A stretch of DNA of 64,000 bases from Planctomycetota bacterium (GTDB taxonomy: Bacteria; Planctomycetota; Phycisphaerae; WQYP01), in contig JAJZDN010000017.1 in the NCBI GenBank assembly GCA_021805985.1, positions 1 through 64,000 of the forward strand, in the 5' to 3' direction. Below the pieces are notes generated by a model. It worked only from the letters and a program-made list of their open reading frames with translations, was not told the DNA's origin and did no database searches. Position numbers and translations under genes: made by a program. Numbering within the stretch: the first letter of the stretch is position 1; every line of letters begins with the position of its first letter. Below are positions 1 to 8,229 of the stretch, piece by piece.

Positions 1-100
1 ACTGTTACCCATGGTGGCGTACTCCTAAAAAAGAACATTGAAAACACCCTTTAGGTTACGCCGCCTCTTTTCTCCCGTCCACAACTTTTAATAGTAGCCC

Positions 101-303
101 AGGAGGAGCTAGAAGTTAGGAGTTAGGAGTTAGAATTTTCTGGAAGCGCTGCGGCTTTACCATTTTGCCCGGCAGGATAAACCTGCCAGCTCGCGCCGTC
201 TTCTAGCTTCTAACTTCTAGCTCCTGACTCCTCGTCCAACCCGGTGGTTGGTTCGTGGCATTGGATCAACCACCGGATTGTCATCCGGTGCTCTCGGCGG
301 CGC
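101..303. repeat. Palindromic repeat family R1, copy 1
   Basis: A roughly 200-bp element seen again at 2361-2558 and 5609-5810 with only a few differences. The left arm (GAGGAGCTAGAAGTTAG) is the reverse complement of a right arm, interrupted in this copy by an extra GACTCCT. Inside lies the small hairpin GGCAGG-ataaa-CCTGCC. A second domain follows, in which CCGGTGGTTG pairs with CAACCACCGG and, as an alternative, CACCGGAT pairs with ATCCGGTG. This copy lacks the GTGACTGGG that precedes copies 2 and 3. No ORF is conserved among copies. It could be a MITE-like or REP-like element or a structured RNA. Confidence 0.85.
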
Positions 304-484
304 GGTACGTGGACACGACCGCTCTCCAACTCCTCAACCACCTGCCTTTTGAAGCACTCACTATACCGCTTTATTACCCGTATACGCATACCAAAACTCC
401 TGATAATTCCGTTGCCAAAAGTGACAACCTATATCGGGACGTGACATGTTGAACTGTCCCCTGTAACCAACTGTAACCTCGCCC

Positions 485-560
485 AATCCGCAGGTTGGTT
501 GGCGGCATTGGATCAACCACCGGATTGTCATCCGGTGCTCCCGGGCGCGGTGCGTGGGAG
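485..560. repeat. R1 repeat, partial copy (3' half only)
   Basis: This stretch repeats the 3' domain of R1 (GGTTGGTTGGCGGCATTGG, then CAACCACCGG and ATCCGGTG) plus about 20 bp of flank (GCGCGGTGCGTGG) matching the flank of copy 1. The A/G-rich left arm is missing. Sharing the flank suggests a local duplication of the 241-320 region rather than an independent insertion. Bases 304-484 show no credible gene. Confidence 0.75.
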
Positions 561-595
561 GGGGGAGGCTCGCGGGATGAGAAATTATATGGGCG

Positions 596-640
596 CAAAA
601 GAAAGCGGCCCGTTCCGACGTATCGGAACGGGCCGCAGGA
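596..640 (-). terminator. Intrinsic terminator of the prepilin gene
   Basis: GCGGCCCGTTCCGA (605-618), loop CGTA, and the perfect 14-bp complement (623-636). Read leftwards the hairpin is followed by TTTCTTTTG. It lies 37 bp past the prepilin stop codon, so it most likely ends that transcript. Confidence 0.85.
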
Positions 641-672
641 TTTTTTAGATTCAACAGAGGTGAAGCGAGAGC

Positions 673-1668
673 TTACCACGCACCGGTGCTGACATCGCGT
701 GCCGGAAGCATGCAGATGTCATACGGTGGGGTGTTAAACTGCATCGAAACCGCGGTCGTAGCTGAGCTGACCTGCGTCTGTCCACTCTGGTAGTTGGAAC
801 TGCCCGGGCCGCCCGAGTTGGTACCAGCAGCTTGCCATGTGAAAATGTTATCACCGCTTTGGCCAACGTAGGGGTTAACTTCCCACGACACGTGGTCATC
901 GCCAAAGCCGACATTCTGGCCATCGCCATTATGGTTGCCGGAATTGTAGATGTAGTTGCCGTAGGTGTTGCTCTGCGCCGTAGTCGTGAGGCGCTGCTGC
1001 GTGCTGCCAGTGGTGCCCGACGGACTCGACGGGGCCATATCACTGGCCACGGGAACATCGGAACCGGCATTATCGGTCCACCAGCCACCGACGCCGCCGG
1101 AGATCCCCCATGGATCTGCGATGGAATAGCTTTCGCCTTGGCCGTTGCCATTGCTTGCTGCTATGACACTGTCAAAGTTGCAGTAATATTCCGCACCATT
1201 GGCGCCAGCGGCGCTCTGGTATTCCAAGGACGGGGTTGTTGCGATGGGGTCGGACGGGCAGATATAGCTCTTGGGCGTGTCCTGACCTTGCAACACCAGC
1301 ATCCACAAGCAGGACAGTGGATCCTCAACAGTAGCTGCAGTAGGCCCGTACCATCCGTTGACGACGCCACCGGATGTGTAGTTTGACCCGCTCGCCGAGT
1401 TGGGTGGTGCACCGGGAGCTCCGCCAGCGGTAATCGCCCCTGTGGTGTTTCCATCGGTTGCCGGGAACTGTGAGTTGTTGCTCTGGGCGTAGATATAACA
1501 GGATTGAATAATACCGCGAACGTTCGCCGAGCAGACCGCCCGATTGGCCAGTTCCTTGGCGCGAGCCAAGCTGGGTAACAATATGGCAATGAGCAGCGCG
1601 ATGATCGAGATCACCACGAGCAGCTCAATGAGGGTAAACCCTCGTTTTTTTACGATATAACTTCGCAT
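673..1668 (-). CDS. Type II secretion/pilin-like prepilin protein
   Basis: 331-aa protein with a class III (PilD-type) signal: residues 1-10 end in KKRG, cleavage is expected before F11, and the mature protein begins FTLIE with the conserved Glu at +5 and a hydrophobic helix of about 20 residues. After [12 protein letters not shown] comes a low-complexity Gly/Ser/Asn/Thr-rich region and a globular C-terminus; this matches the planctomycetal family of prepilin-domain proteins with H-X9-DG-like tails. Such proteins form pseudopili or surface fibres; the substrate is unknown. The ATG at 1668 is chosen because GGAGG lies 8 nt upstream; a longer in-frame start exists at 1695. It is a single gene with its own promoter and terminator. 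PilT and a GspE-like gene lie at 10.7-13.7 kb. Confidence 0.85.
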   Translation of the reverse strand: MRSYIVKKRGFTLIELLVVISIIALLIAILLPSLARAKELANRAVCSANVRGIIQSCYIYAQSNNSQFPATDGNTTGAITAGGAPGAPPNSASGSNYTSGGVVNGWYGPTAATVEDPLSCLWMLVLQGQDTPKSYICPSDPIATTPSLEYQSAAGANGAEYYCNFDSVIAASNGNGQGESYSIADPWGISGGVGGWWTDNAGSDVPVASDMAPSSPSGTTGSTQQRLTTTAQSNTYGNYIYNSGNHNGDGQNVGFGDDHVSWEVNPYVGQSGDNIFTWQAAGTNSGGPGSSNYQSGQTQVSSATTAVSMQFNTPPYDICMLPARDVSTGAW

Positions 1669-2360
1669 AATGGAAGCCTCCGAAAAAGAGAACACTTAAT
1701 TGCGTATCCTGCCTCCCATAGCGCACCGATCTTAACTGCAAAGTATAAGGTCGGATTATTATGGGAACTGAATGCCGCGCGGGAGCCAGGGAAGGCGTCG
1801 GCTGGTTTCAACCATGAGAAACGCTCCCATGGTTTTGCCGATTCGGATGAACCTGCGCGTGGTAGCCCCAGGCCGCATAGCCTGAATATAAGCCACCTCA
1901 AAAGCTGTCAAGCCCTTTACTTCAGAGCCGGACACACAATCCTTTGTTGAAGAAATCCGCCCGTTTTGCGGGGCGCAACCATACCACCGGAACCAATTTC
2001 CAAAGGTATTTTGAGACCCGTGTCAAGGGTTCCGGCACTGCCGACGACGGATCAGGCGAATATGACGGTGGGTTGCGAAGGAGCGGAATAAAAGAAAAAC
2101 CACGGCTTAAAAGCCGCTGGCACCGGAATCCCGGAGCCAATGATGATGACGGTATACGAAACAATCGCTCCTGCTTCACACCACAAATCATCCTATCACC
2201 AGTTATCGGCGGGGTCAAGAGAAATCTTCAGGAATATTTCCAAAAGAAAAATTATGGGCGGCAGGGCTGAAGTACATTGGACCACTTCCGATAATGCAAA
2301 GCATTGGATTATGCCGATACGTAGCAGATTAGGGGCCGCGTGGCGTCATGGATCGCCGTG
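1669..2360. other. Prepilin leader and non-coding spacer
   Basis: No credible gene. Bases 1669-1876 would be a 5' leader of about 205 nt for the prepilin mRNA. It contains an imperfect hairpin (AACCAT ... ATGGTT with an inner GAG/CTC, 1810-1834), then C-rich sequence and the ribosome binding site. Bases 1912-2360 hold overlapping short ORFs on both strands without recognisable motifs or ribosome binding sites. The R1 repeat copy 2 begins at 2361. Confidence 0.5.
1883..1911 (-). promoter_or_regulatory. Sigma-70-type promoter of the prepilin gene
   Basis: On the minus strand TTGACA (1906-1911) is separated by exactly 17 bp from TATTCA (1883-1888). Transcription would start near 1876 and run into the prepilin gene. 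The perfect -35 and ideal spacing make this one of the clearer promoters in the window. Confidence 0.65.
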
Positions 2361-2558
2361 GTGACTGGGAGGAGGAGCTAGAAGTTAGGAGTTAGAATTT
2401 TCTGGAAGCGCTGCGGCTTTACCATTTTGGGCGGCAGGATAAACCTGCCAGCTCGCGCCGTCTTCTAGCTTCTAACTTCTAGCTCCTCGTCCAACCCGGT
2501 GGTTGGTTGGCGGCATGGGATCAACCACCGGATTACCATCCGGTGCTCTCGGGGCGCG
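2361..2558. repeat. Palindromic repeat family R1, copy 2
   Basis: Best-formed copy: GAGGAGCTAGAAGTTAG at the left and its perfect 17-bp reverse complement CTAACTTCTAGCTCCTC at 2472-2488, then the CCGGTGGTTG/CAACCACCGG hairpin and the alternative CACCGGAT/ATCCGGTG pairing. It begins with GTGACTGGG, as copy 3 does. Together with copy 3, in the same orientation, it brackets sucA. Confidence 0.88.
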
Positions 2559-2712
2559 ACGGGTGATTGGCCTGTTTGAGGATAGAAAAATTCGCGTTCA
2601 CGATTATTGTTTTTTGTTGGATTTTCCCTTGGGCATTTGCCTCTCCAGGCCGAAGTATGTAGAACAGAGGATGTGCGGGCGATAAAAACGCCCTGATTTT
2701 CGGAGAAAAAAC

Positions 2713-5577
2713 GTGGTTACCTCGGATGTTGCCGGTAGCGGTTCTCAACCATCGCTGGAGGGATTGAGTCCCGAATTTTTGCAGAATCTTTATGAACAAT
2801 GGAAACGCACGCCCGATGCGGTTGATCCGCAGTGGCAATGGTTTTTCCGCGGCTTTGATCTAGCTGCGGACACGCCTGCGGCGCAAGTTGGCGCAGCGGT
2901 CGCGGCTGCGCCCTTGGTGGATGGAGAGCCGGATTTACAGATCTCTGACTTAGTACATAGCTATCGCGAACTGGGCCATCTGATTGCCAACTTGGATCCA
3001 CTGGGGCATAACGGCGACGAACATCCATTATTAAGCCTCAACGAGTTTGGCTTAAGCGAAGCGGATTTGGATCGAACCGTGAATGCGGGAAGTTTTGGCG
3101 GCGGCGGCCGCGTGCCATTGCGGCAACTGATTTCCATGTTACGTACCACCTACTGCGGCACCCTGGCTGTGGAATATATGGACATACGTGATCCGGAGCA
3201 GCGGCAATTCTTGCAGGACATCATGGAGCCGACGCTCAATAAACCCCAGCTTTCCGATGCGGATCGCGGCTATATAATGTCGCGTCTGGCGGCCTCGGAG
3301 GATTTTGAATTATTCCTGCAGCGTCGGCACCCCACCACGAAGCGATTTAGTATCGAAGGTGCGGAATCTCTGATAAATCTGCTGGATGAAGTGGTGGAAA
3401 AAGCGGCTGAAAATGGAGTGGATGAAATTGTCATGGGCATGCCGCACCGCGGTCGGCTTAATGTCCTGGCCCACACCATGCACAAGCCTTACGAAATGAT
3501 TATGGCGGAAGTGTTGGATCGCCCCCAGAAATCCATGGGGGATGGGGATGTGAAGTATCACCTGGGGTATGCCCATGATTCCACCACGCGCTCCGGCCGG
3601 TCCATGCACTTATCGCTTTCGGCCAATCCCAGTCACCTGGAAATTGTTGACCCTGTGGTCGAGGGCATTGTCCGCGCTAAGCAAAACCGCAAAGGCGATG
3701 TAACGCGGCAACGTGTAATGCCCGTGCTCATGCACGGCGATGCCGCGTTTACCGGGCAGGGCATTGTGGCGGAAACGTTATATCTTTCAGAACTCGAAGC
3801 GTACCGCACGGGCGGCACGGTTCATATTATTGTCAATAATCAGATTGGCTTTACCACCGACCCCATGGACGGCCGCTTTACCCGCTATGCCACGGACGTG
3901 GCCAAGGCTATTCAGGCTCCGGTGTTTCATGTCAATGGTGATGATCCGGAAGCGGTGGTGCAGGCCGCCCGTCTGGCAATTGCGTTTCGTCAGCGTTTCA
4001 AGGCGGACGTGATTATTGATCTGATATGTTATCGCCGGCGCGGTCATAATGAACTAGATGACCCCAGCGTAACCCAGCCGGTGATGTATCGGGAAATTTC
4101 CAAACATGCCACCACGCGGCAACTTTATGCCAAGCATCTTATGGATTCCGGACACATCACCCAGGTGGAACTGGATAACATGGCGCATGAACTGCATGAC
4201 CGCCTGGATAAGGCGCATGAATACGCCCAAACTTTCAAACCCACCGAAGCGGCGCCGCCCGTCCGCGGCCCCTGGAAAGATCTTCTGAAAGTCCCACGCG
4301 ACATTCGCGATTGGCGCGTGGATACATCCGTAAGCTCGCAGGAACTCCTGAGCATTGCTGAAAAAGTTTGTAAGTTCCCTGATTCCTTTTCGCCCCATCC
4401 CAAAGTGGCACAAATGTACAAGCAGCGGCTTGATGCCGTGCGCAAGGGCGAAGGCATTGACTGGGGCAACGGGGAAATGCTGGCTATTGGCTCACTGCTG
4501 GATGAAGGCATTTGGGTTCGCCTGACCGGGCAGGATGTGTGCCGGGGAACCTTCAGCCATCGCAACGCCGTCATCTTTGATTCGGAAACCGGCAATCCAT
4601 ACAATCCTCTGGCGGCATTTGGCGAAGCCAAGGCACGCTTCACGATTATCAACACCATGCTTTCCGAGTTGGCTGTTGTAGGTTTTGAATATGGATTTTC
4701 ATCCGCTGATCCCCATGCGCTGGTCATGTGGGAGGCGCAATTCGGCGATTTCATCAACATGGCTCAGCCGATCATTGACCAGTTTCTGGTAAGCGCCGAA
4801 ACCAAGTGGAGCAAATACAACGGCATGGTCATGCTCTTGCCCCACGGTTATGAAGGGCAGGGGCCGGAACATTCCCACGCCCGGCTGGAACGATTCCTGC
4901 AGTTGGCTGCGGAAGATAATATTCAGGTGTGCAATCCCACAACGCCCGCGCAATATTTTCATCTGCTGCGCCGACAGATGCACCGCAGCTTCCGCAAGCC
5001 GCTGATTGTCATGGCACCCAAGAGCCTGCTTAGAAACAAAATGGCGGTTTCACGGCTGGAGGAATTCAGCGGCGGCCAATTTGAAGAAATCATCGATGAG
5101 ACATCCAAGCTTGACCGCTCACGCGTGCGCCGTGTGCTGGTTTGCAGCGGGAAAATTTATTATGAACTTCTGGCGGAGCGTGAGAAAAATCGTATTACCG
5201 ATATCGCCATTCTTCGCCTGGAACAAATTTATCCCTTCTATGCCGATCGGCTTACCGAAATCGCCCGCACGTATCCCAAAGGGGTGGAAATGGTATGGGT
5301 TCAGGAAGAACCGCGCAACAATGGCGTATATCCGTTTATCGGGGCTAAGCTGCATTATCATTGGCCGGGCATGCAGAAGTTGACCTATATTGGGCGCAAG
5401 CCGTCGAGTTCGCCGGCCGCCGGCTCGCATGAACGGCATGTGCATGAACAGGCGGAAATATTGGCCCGAGCGCTGAATTTGTCGGTTGCGGATGTCATCG
5501 GCAAAGAACACGCCCCGGCAGGCCAATCGCGCCCCAGCGAAGTGGAAGTTCGCGAAGGCGCACCCATGGCGAAGTAA
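2713..5577 (+). CDS. sucA: 2-oxoglutarate dehydrogenase E1 component
   Basis: 954-aa thiamine-diphosphate enzyme that decarboxylates 2-oxoglutarate and passes the succinyl group to the lipoyl arm of SucB in the cytoplasmic TCA-cycle complex. The N-terminus (FLQNLYEQWKRTPDAVDPQW) is the usual SucA entry domain. The body contains GMPHRGRLNVL, the ThDP/Mg segment around GDAAFTGQGIVAE and NNQIGFTTDP, and the transketolase-like C-terminal half (RLTGQDVCRGTFSHRNAV). Length is normal for the family. The start is GTG with GGAG 7 nt upstream. R1 repeats flank the gene on both sides in direct orientation, and sucB follows 331 bp later. No lpd gene is present in the window. Confidence 0.97.
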   Translation: MVTSDVAGSGSQPSLEGLSPEFLQNLYEQWKRTPDAVDPQWQWFFRGFDLAADTPAAQVGAAVAAAPLVDGEPDLQISDLVHSYRELGHLIANLDPLGHNGDEHPLLSLNEFGLSEADLDRTVNAGSFGGGGRVPLRQLISMLRTTYCGTLAVEYMDIRDPEQRQFLQDIMEPTLNKPQLSDADRGYIMSRLAASEDFELFLQRRHPTTKRFSIEGAESLINLLDEVVEKAAENGVDEIVMGMPHRGRLNVLAHTMHKPYEMIMAEVLDRPQKSMGDGDVKYHLGYAHDSTTRSGRSMHLSLSANPSHLEIVDPVVEGIVRAKQNRKGDVTRQRVMPVLMHGDAAFTGQGIVAETLYLSELEAYRTGGTVHIIVNNQIGFTTDPMDGRFTRYATDVAKAIQAPVFHVNGDDPEAVVQAARLAIAFRQRFKADVIIDLICYRRRGHNELDDPSVTQPVMYREISKHATTRQLYAKHLMDSGHITQVELDNMAHELHDRLDKAHEYAQTFKPTEAAPPVRGPWKDLLKVPRDIRDWRVDTSVSSQELLSIAEKVCKFPDSFSPHPKVAQMYKQRLDAVRKGEGIDWGNGEMLAIGSLLDEGIWVRLTGQDVCRGTFSHRNAVIFDSETGNPYNPLAAFGEAKARFTIINTMLSELAVVGFEYGFSSADPHALVMWEAQFGDFINMAQPIIDQFLVSAETKWSKYNGMVMLLPHGYEGQGPEHSHARLERFLQLAAEDNIQVCNPTTPAQYFHLLRRQMHRSFRKPLIVMAPKSLLRNKMAVSRLEEFSGGQFEEIIDETSKLDRSRVRRVLVCSGKIYYELLAEREKNRITDIAILRLEQIYPFYADRLTEIARTYPKGVEMVWVQEEPRNNGVYPFIGAKLHYHWPGMQKLTYIGRKPSSSPAAGSHERHVHEQAEILARALNLSVADVIGKEHAPAGQSRPSEVEVREGAPMAK

Positions 5578-5608
5578 GTGCGGAGCGCCGCAGCGCGTTA
5601 GAGCACCT

Positions 5609-5810
5609 TGGTGACTGGGAGGAGGAGCTAGAAGTTAGGAGTTAGGAGTTAGAATTTTCTGGAAGCGCTGCGGCTTTACCATTTTGCCCGGCAGGATAAA
5701 CCTGCCAACTCGCACCGTCTTCTAGCTTCTAACTTCTAACTCCTCGTCCAACCCGGTGGTTGGTTGGCGGCATTGGATCAACCACCGGATTACCATCCGG
5801 TGCTCTCGGG
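5609..5810. repeat. Palindromic repeat family R1, copy 3
   Basis: Near-identical to copies 1 and 2, including the preceding GTGACTGGG. It occupies most of the sucA-sucB intergenic region, so any sucAB co-transcript would carry its stem-loops. In this copy the right arm reads CTAACTTCTAACTCCTC, one change from perfect pairing. As an mRNA structure it could modulate sucB expression or stability; that role is inference. Confidence 0.88.
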
Positions 5811-5908
5811 AGGCTTTTCGCTGGCGCGCCGGCGCGTTATAAGATACAAGCGTTTAAGAAATGTGCCGCGAGGCTATGTTACCAATATCATGAAAGAACC
5901 CATACATT

Positions 5909-7159
5909 ATGAGTAACACACTTGTCGATTTATTCGTTCCCGGTCTGGGTGAATCAGTTACCGAAGCCCGCATTGCCAGTTGGGTAAAAGCTGACGGCGA
6001 TGCTGTCCTTGCTGATGACGTGGTGGCCGAACTGGAAACGGATAAAGCCACCGTTGAATTGCCCGCCGGTACGCAGGGAGTGCTGCGTATCGTCAAAACC
6101 GCCGGCCAGACCGTCAATGTCGGCGACGTTGTTGCGCGCGTGGAACAGGGAGCTAAGCCTGCCGCTAAAAATCCAACTGCCGCGCCTGCGACGGCTACGC
6201 CAAAAGCTGCCGGTGGCGACCGCTCCCCAAACAAGACGCTTTCACCCGCGGTGGAACGCATGGTGAAAGAAAACAATATTGACCCTGCAGTTGTTTCTCC
6301 TACGGGACCGGGCAACCGCATCACCAAGGGGGATGTGGTGCAGTTTTTGGAAACCCGCAGCAGTGCGCCGGCACCAGCGGTCACAGCGGCACCGGTTGCC
6401 GCCGCCCGACCGACCCCGGTTAAGCCTCCGCTCGCGGCCCCGACCATCCAAGCCGACGGCCCGGAAGAAACACGCGTGGAAATGTCAAAATTGCGCGAAA
6501 CCATCGCCCGCCGCCTCGTGGAGGCTCAGCACAACGCCGCCATCCTGACAACCTTCAATGAAATTGACATGTCCGCGGTCATGGCCTTGCGTGAGAAATA
6601 CAAAGAGAAATTTGAAAAAACGCACAGTGTGGGTCTGGGCTTCCTCTCCTTTTTCGCCCGTGCGGTTTGTGCCGCTGCCAAGGCTGTCCCCATTGTCAAT
6701 GCCCAACTGCAAAATCGGATAGTTATTTATAAAAACAATGTACATCTGGGCGTGGCGGTGGCCACAGAAAAAGGATTGGTAGTGCCGGTGGTGCGCTACG
6801 CCAATAAACTTTCCATGGCCCAGATTGAAGCGGAAATTAAACGCCTGGCCCAACGCGCTCGCGAAGGAAAAATTACGCTGGATGAACTGGGCGGTGGCAC
6901 ATTTACCATCACCAACGGTGGGGTATTCGGGTCGCTGTTGTCCACGCCGATTCTCAATCCGCCGCAGAGCGCTATTCTGGGTCTGCACAAAATTGAAAAG
7001 CGTGCCGTGGTCGTGAACGATCAAATTGTCATCCGCCCGATGATGTATGCGGCACTTTCTTACGATCATCGCATCATTGACGGCCAGCAGGCGGTAAGCT
7101 TTCTGGTACACGTAAAAGAATCCATGGAAGACCCCACAAGATTGCTGCTGGAAATTTGA
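5909..7159 (+). CDS. sucB: Dihydrolipoyllysine-residue succinyltransferase (2-oxoglutarate dehydrogenase E2)
   Basis: 416-aa E2 core of the 2-oxoglutarate dehydrogenase complex, transferring succinyl groups to CoA. One N-terminal lipoyl domain (residues 1-80) has the lipoylated lysine in ETDKATVE (Lys46). An Ala/Pro-rich linker follows, then a peripheral-subunit-binding domain ([16 protein letters not shown], about 113-150), a second linker and the catalytic domain ending with the active-site motif DHRIIDG (His387, Asp391). The sequence groups with succinyl rather than acetyl transferases because of its single lipoyl domain and its neighbour sucA. LipA at 53.4 kb would build its cofactor. Confidence 0.96.
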   Translation: MSNTLVDLFVPGLGESVTEARIASWVKADGDAVLADDVVAELETDKATVELPAGTQGVLRIVKTAGQTVNVGDVVARVEQGAKPAAKNPTAAPATATPKAAGGDRSPNKTLSPAVERMVKENNIDPAVVSPTGPGNRITKGDVVQFLETRSSAPAPAVTAAPVAAARPTPVKPPLAAPTIQADGPEETRVEMSKLRETIARRLVEAQHNAAILTTFNEIDMSAVMALREKYKEKFEKTHSVGLGFLSFFARAVCAAAKAVPIVNAQLQNRIVIYKNNVHLGVAVATEKGLVVPVVRYANKLSMAQIEAEIKRLAQRAREGKITLDELGGGTFTITNGGVFGSLLSTPILNPPQSAILGLHKIEKRAVVVNDQIVIRPMMYAALSYDHRIIDGQQAVSFLVHVKESMEDPTRLLLEI

Positions 7160-7270
7160 CAAACTTCTATGACGCCATTGCCTTCCGGCGGCCGCGATAG
7201 CGCTGCATTACGCCGTGGCGGGAAAGGTGATTTCCCCTATCCCGCCAAGGCGCGATACACTATGGGACAC

Positions 7271-7344
7271 GCGCTCGTAGCTCAATTGGATAGAGCATCC
7301 GCCTTCTAAGCGGACGGTTGTGGGTTCGATTCCCGCCGGGCGCA
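7271..7344 (+). tRNA. tRNA-Arg (anticodon UCU)
   Basis: A full cloverleaf can be drawn. Acceptor GCGCTCG pairs with CGGGCGC with one U-G pair. The D arm is GCTC/GAGC, the anticodon arm TCCGC-CTTCTAA-GCGGA gives anticodon UCU, and the T arm is GTGGG-TTCGATT-CCCGC, followed by discriminator A. CCA is not encoded. It reads AGA/AGG codons. The R2 repeat begins directly at its 3' end. Confidence 0.97.
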
Positions 7345-7488
7345 TTTTTGCCAAAGGCAAAAATAGAGCAGGAGTTTGGAGAGAGTAGAAAGTAGAGCAC
7401 ATAGGGTTGGAGCAAAAGAGAGGCTGTCGCCGAAACATAAAAACCCTCCTGCGGTCTACTCTCAACTCTCTACTTTCATCATCGGATA
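7345..7488. repeat. Palindromic repeat family R2, copy A
   Basis: It starts with the small palindrome TTTTTGCC-aaa-GGCAAAAA immediately after the tRNA, then TAGAGCAGGAG at 7364 and an A/G-rich arm (GAGAGTAGAAAGTAGAG) complementary to CTCTACTTTC near the right end. A middle block AAAAGAGAGGCTGTCGCCG is shared with all R2 copies. The four-helix-bundle start codon lies 4 nt after it. Confidence 0.82.
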
Positions 7489-7492
7489 ACAA

Positions 7493-7855
7493 ATGGCCTT
7501 CACCTTTGAAAAACTCGTCGTCTACCAGAAAGCAATCTCCTTCGCCGATCGCGTCTGTGCCCTCACTGAAAAATTCCCACGCGGTTACGGCTTCCTTTCA
7601 GACCAACTCAATCGAGCCTCTGTGTCCATCGCCGCCAATATCGCTGAAGGCAATGGACGATTCACCATTCCGGACCGGAGAAACTTTTTCATGATCGCCA
7701 GAGGATCCGTGCAGGAATGTGTGGCTCTACTGGAGATTGGGTTTCGTCGAAAGCTCATAGCGTTGGATATTCATTGCCAGCTTCGCAGTGATCTGGAGGA
7801 AATATCCAAAATGCTCTCCGGCCTGATCAACGGCCTGGAAAACCGCAAAGCTTGA
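7493..7855 (+). CDS. Four-helix-bundle protein (23S rRNA intervening-sequence-protein family)
   Basis: 120-aa protein matching the four-helix-bundle/S23 family (TIGR02436 type). It opens with FEKLVVYQKAISFADRV, then has RASVSIAANIAEGNGR, the family's most conserved stretch, followed by FMIARGSVQE and a C-terminal helix. In some bacteria relatives are encoded inside 23S rRNA intervening sequences, and Avd of diversity-generating retroelements has the same fold. Most stand-alone members have no known function. Here the gene sits between two direct copies of R2 just downstream of a tRNA. No good Shine-Dalgarno precedes the ATG; the upstream sequence is the R2 right arm, which could influence translation. 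Confidence 0.88.
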   Translation: MAFTFEKLVVYQKAISFADRVCALTEKFPRGYGFLSDQLNRASVSIAANIAEGNGRFTIPDRRNFFMIARGSVQECVALLEIGFRRKLIALDIHCQLRSDLEEISKMLSGLINGLENRKA

Positions 7856-7999
7856 GCATTTTTGCCGCAGGCAAAAATAGAGCAGGAGTTTTGAGAGAGT
7901 AGATAGTAGAGCACATTCGGCTGGGGCAAAAGAGAGGCTGTCGCCGCAACGAAACACCTCTCCTGCGGTCTACTCTCTACGTTCTACTCTCGAGGCCGG
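7856..7999. repeat. Palindromic repeat family R2, copy B
   Basis: It begins with GCATTTTTGCC-gca-GGCAAAAA overlapping the end of the four-helix-bundle gene, then TAGAGCAGGAG at 7878. It shares its leading palindrome only with copy A, so A and B form direct repeats bracketing the four-helix-bundle gene. GAGAGTAGATAGTAGAG pairs imperfectly with CTCTACGTTCTACTCTC. Confidence 0.85.
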
Positions 8000-8121
8000 A
8001 TAGAGCAGGAGTTTTGAGAGAGTAGATAGTAGAGCACATTCGGCTGGGGCAAAAGAGAGGCTGTCGCGGCAACGAAACCCTCTCCTGCGGTCTACTCTCT
8101 ACTTTCTACTCTCAAGGCCGG
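8000..8121. repeat. Palindromic repeat family R2, copy C (tandem unit)
   Basis: A 122-bp unit head-to-tail with copies B and D; TAGAGCAGG occurs at 7878, 8001 and 8123. GAGAGTAGATAGTAGAG pairs with CTCTACTTTCTACTCTC across the unit. No leading TTTTTGCC palindrome. Confidence 0.87.
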
Positions 8122-8227
8122 ATAGAGCAGGAGTTTTGAGAGAGTAGATAGTAGAGCACATTCGGCCGGCGCAAAAGAGAGGCTATCGCTGCAACGAAAC
8201 ACGCCTCCTGCGGTCTACTCTCTACGC
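8122..8227. repeat. Palindromic repeat family R2, copy D (3' truncated)
   Basis: Third tandem unit. It stops within CTCTAC just before the sod stop codon, so the last 15 or so bases of the right arm are absent. The B-D array fills the convergent space between the four-helix-bundle gene and sod and could end transcription from both sides. Confidence 0.83.
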
Positions 8228-8229
8228 CC

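Noticed and set aside
651-1151. 166-codon leftward ORF within the prepilin gene
   Set aside because: Ala/Arg/Thr-rich frame-shadow of the prepilin coding sequence.
1669-1876. c-di-GMP-I riboswitch in the prepilin leader
   Set aside because: GGCAAAACC and the following hairpin resemble the class, but the conserved GACGCAAAGCC and the second helix signature are absent.
1944-2270. 108-codon rightward ORF
   Set aside because: Overlaps an antisense ORF of similar size, has no ribosome binding site, no recognisable motif and an unusual basic/Asn-rich composition; judged chance.
7878-8227. CRISPR array
   Set aside because: Units are 122-123 bp and repeated throughout; there are no short repeats alternating with unique spacers.
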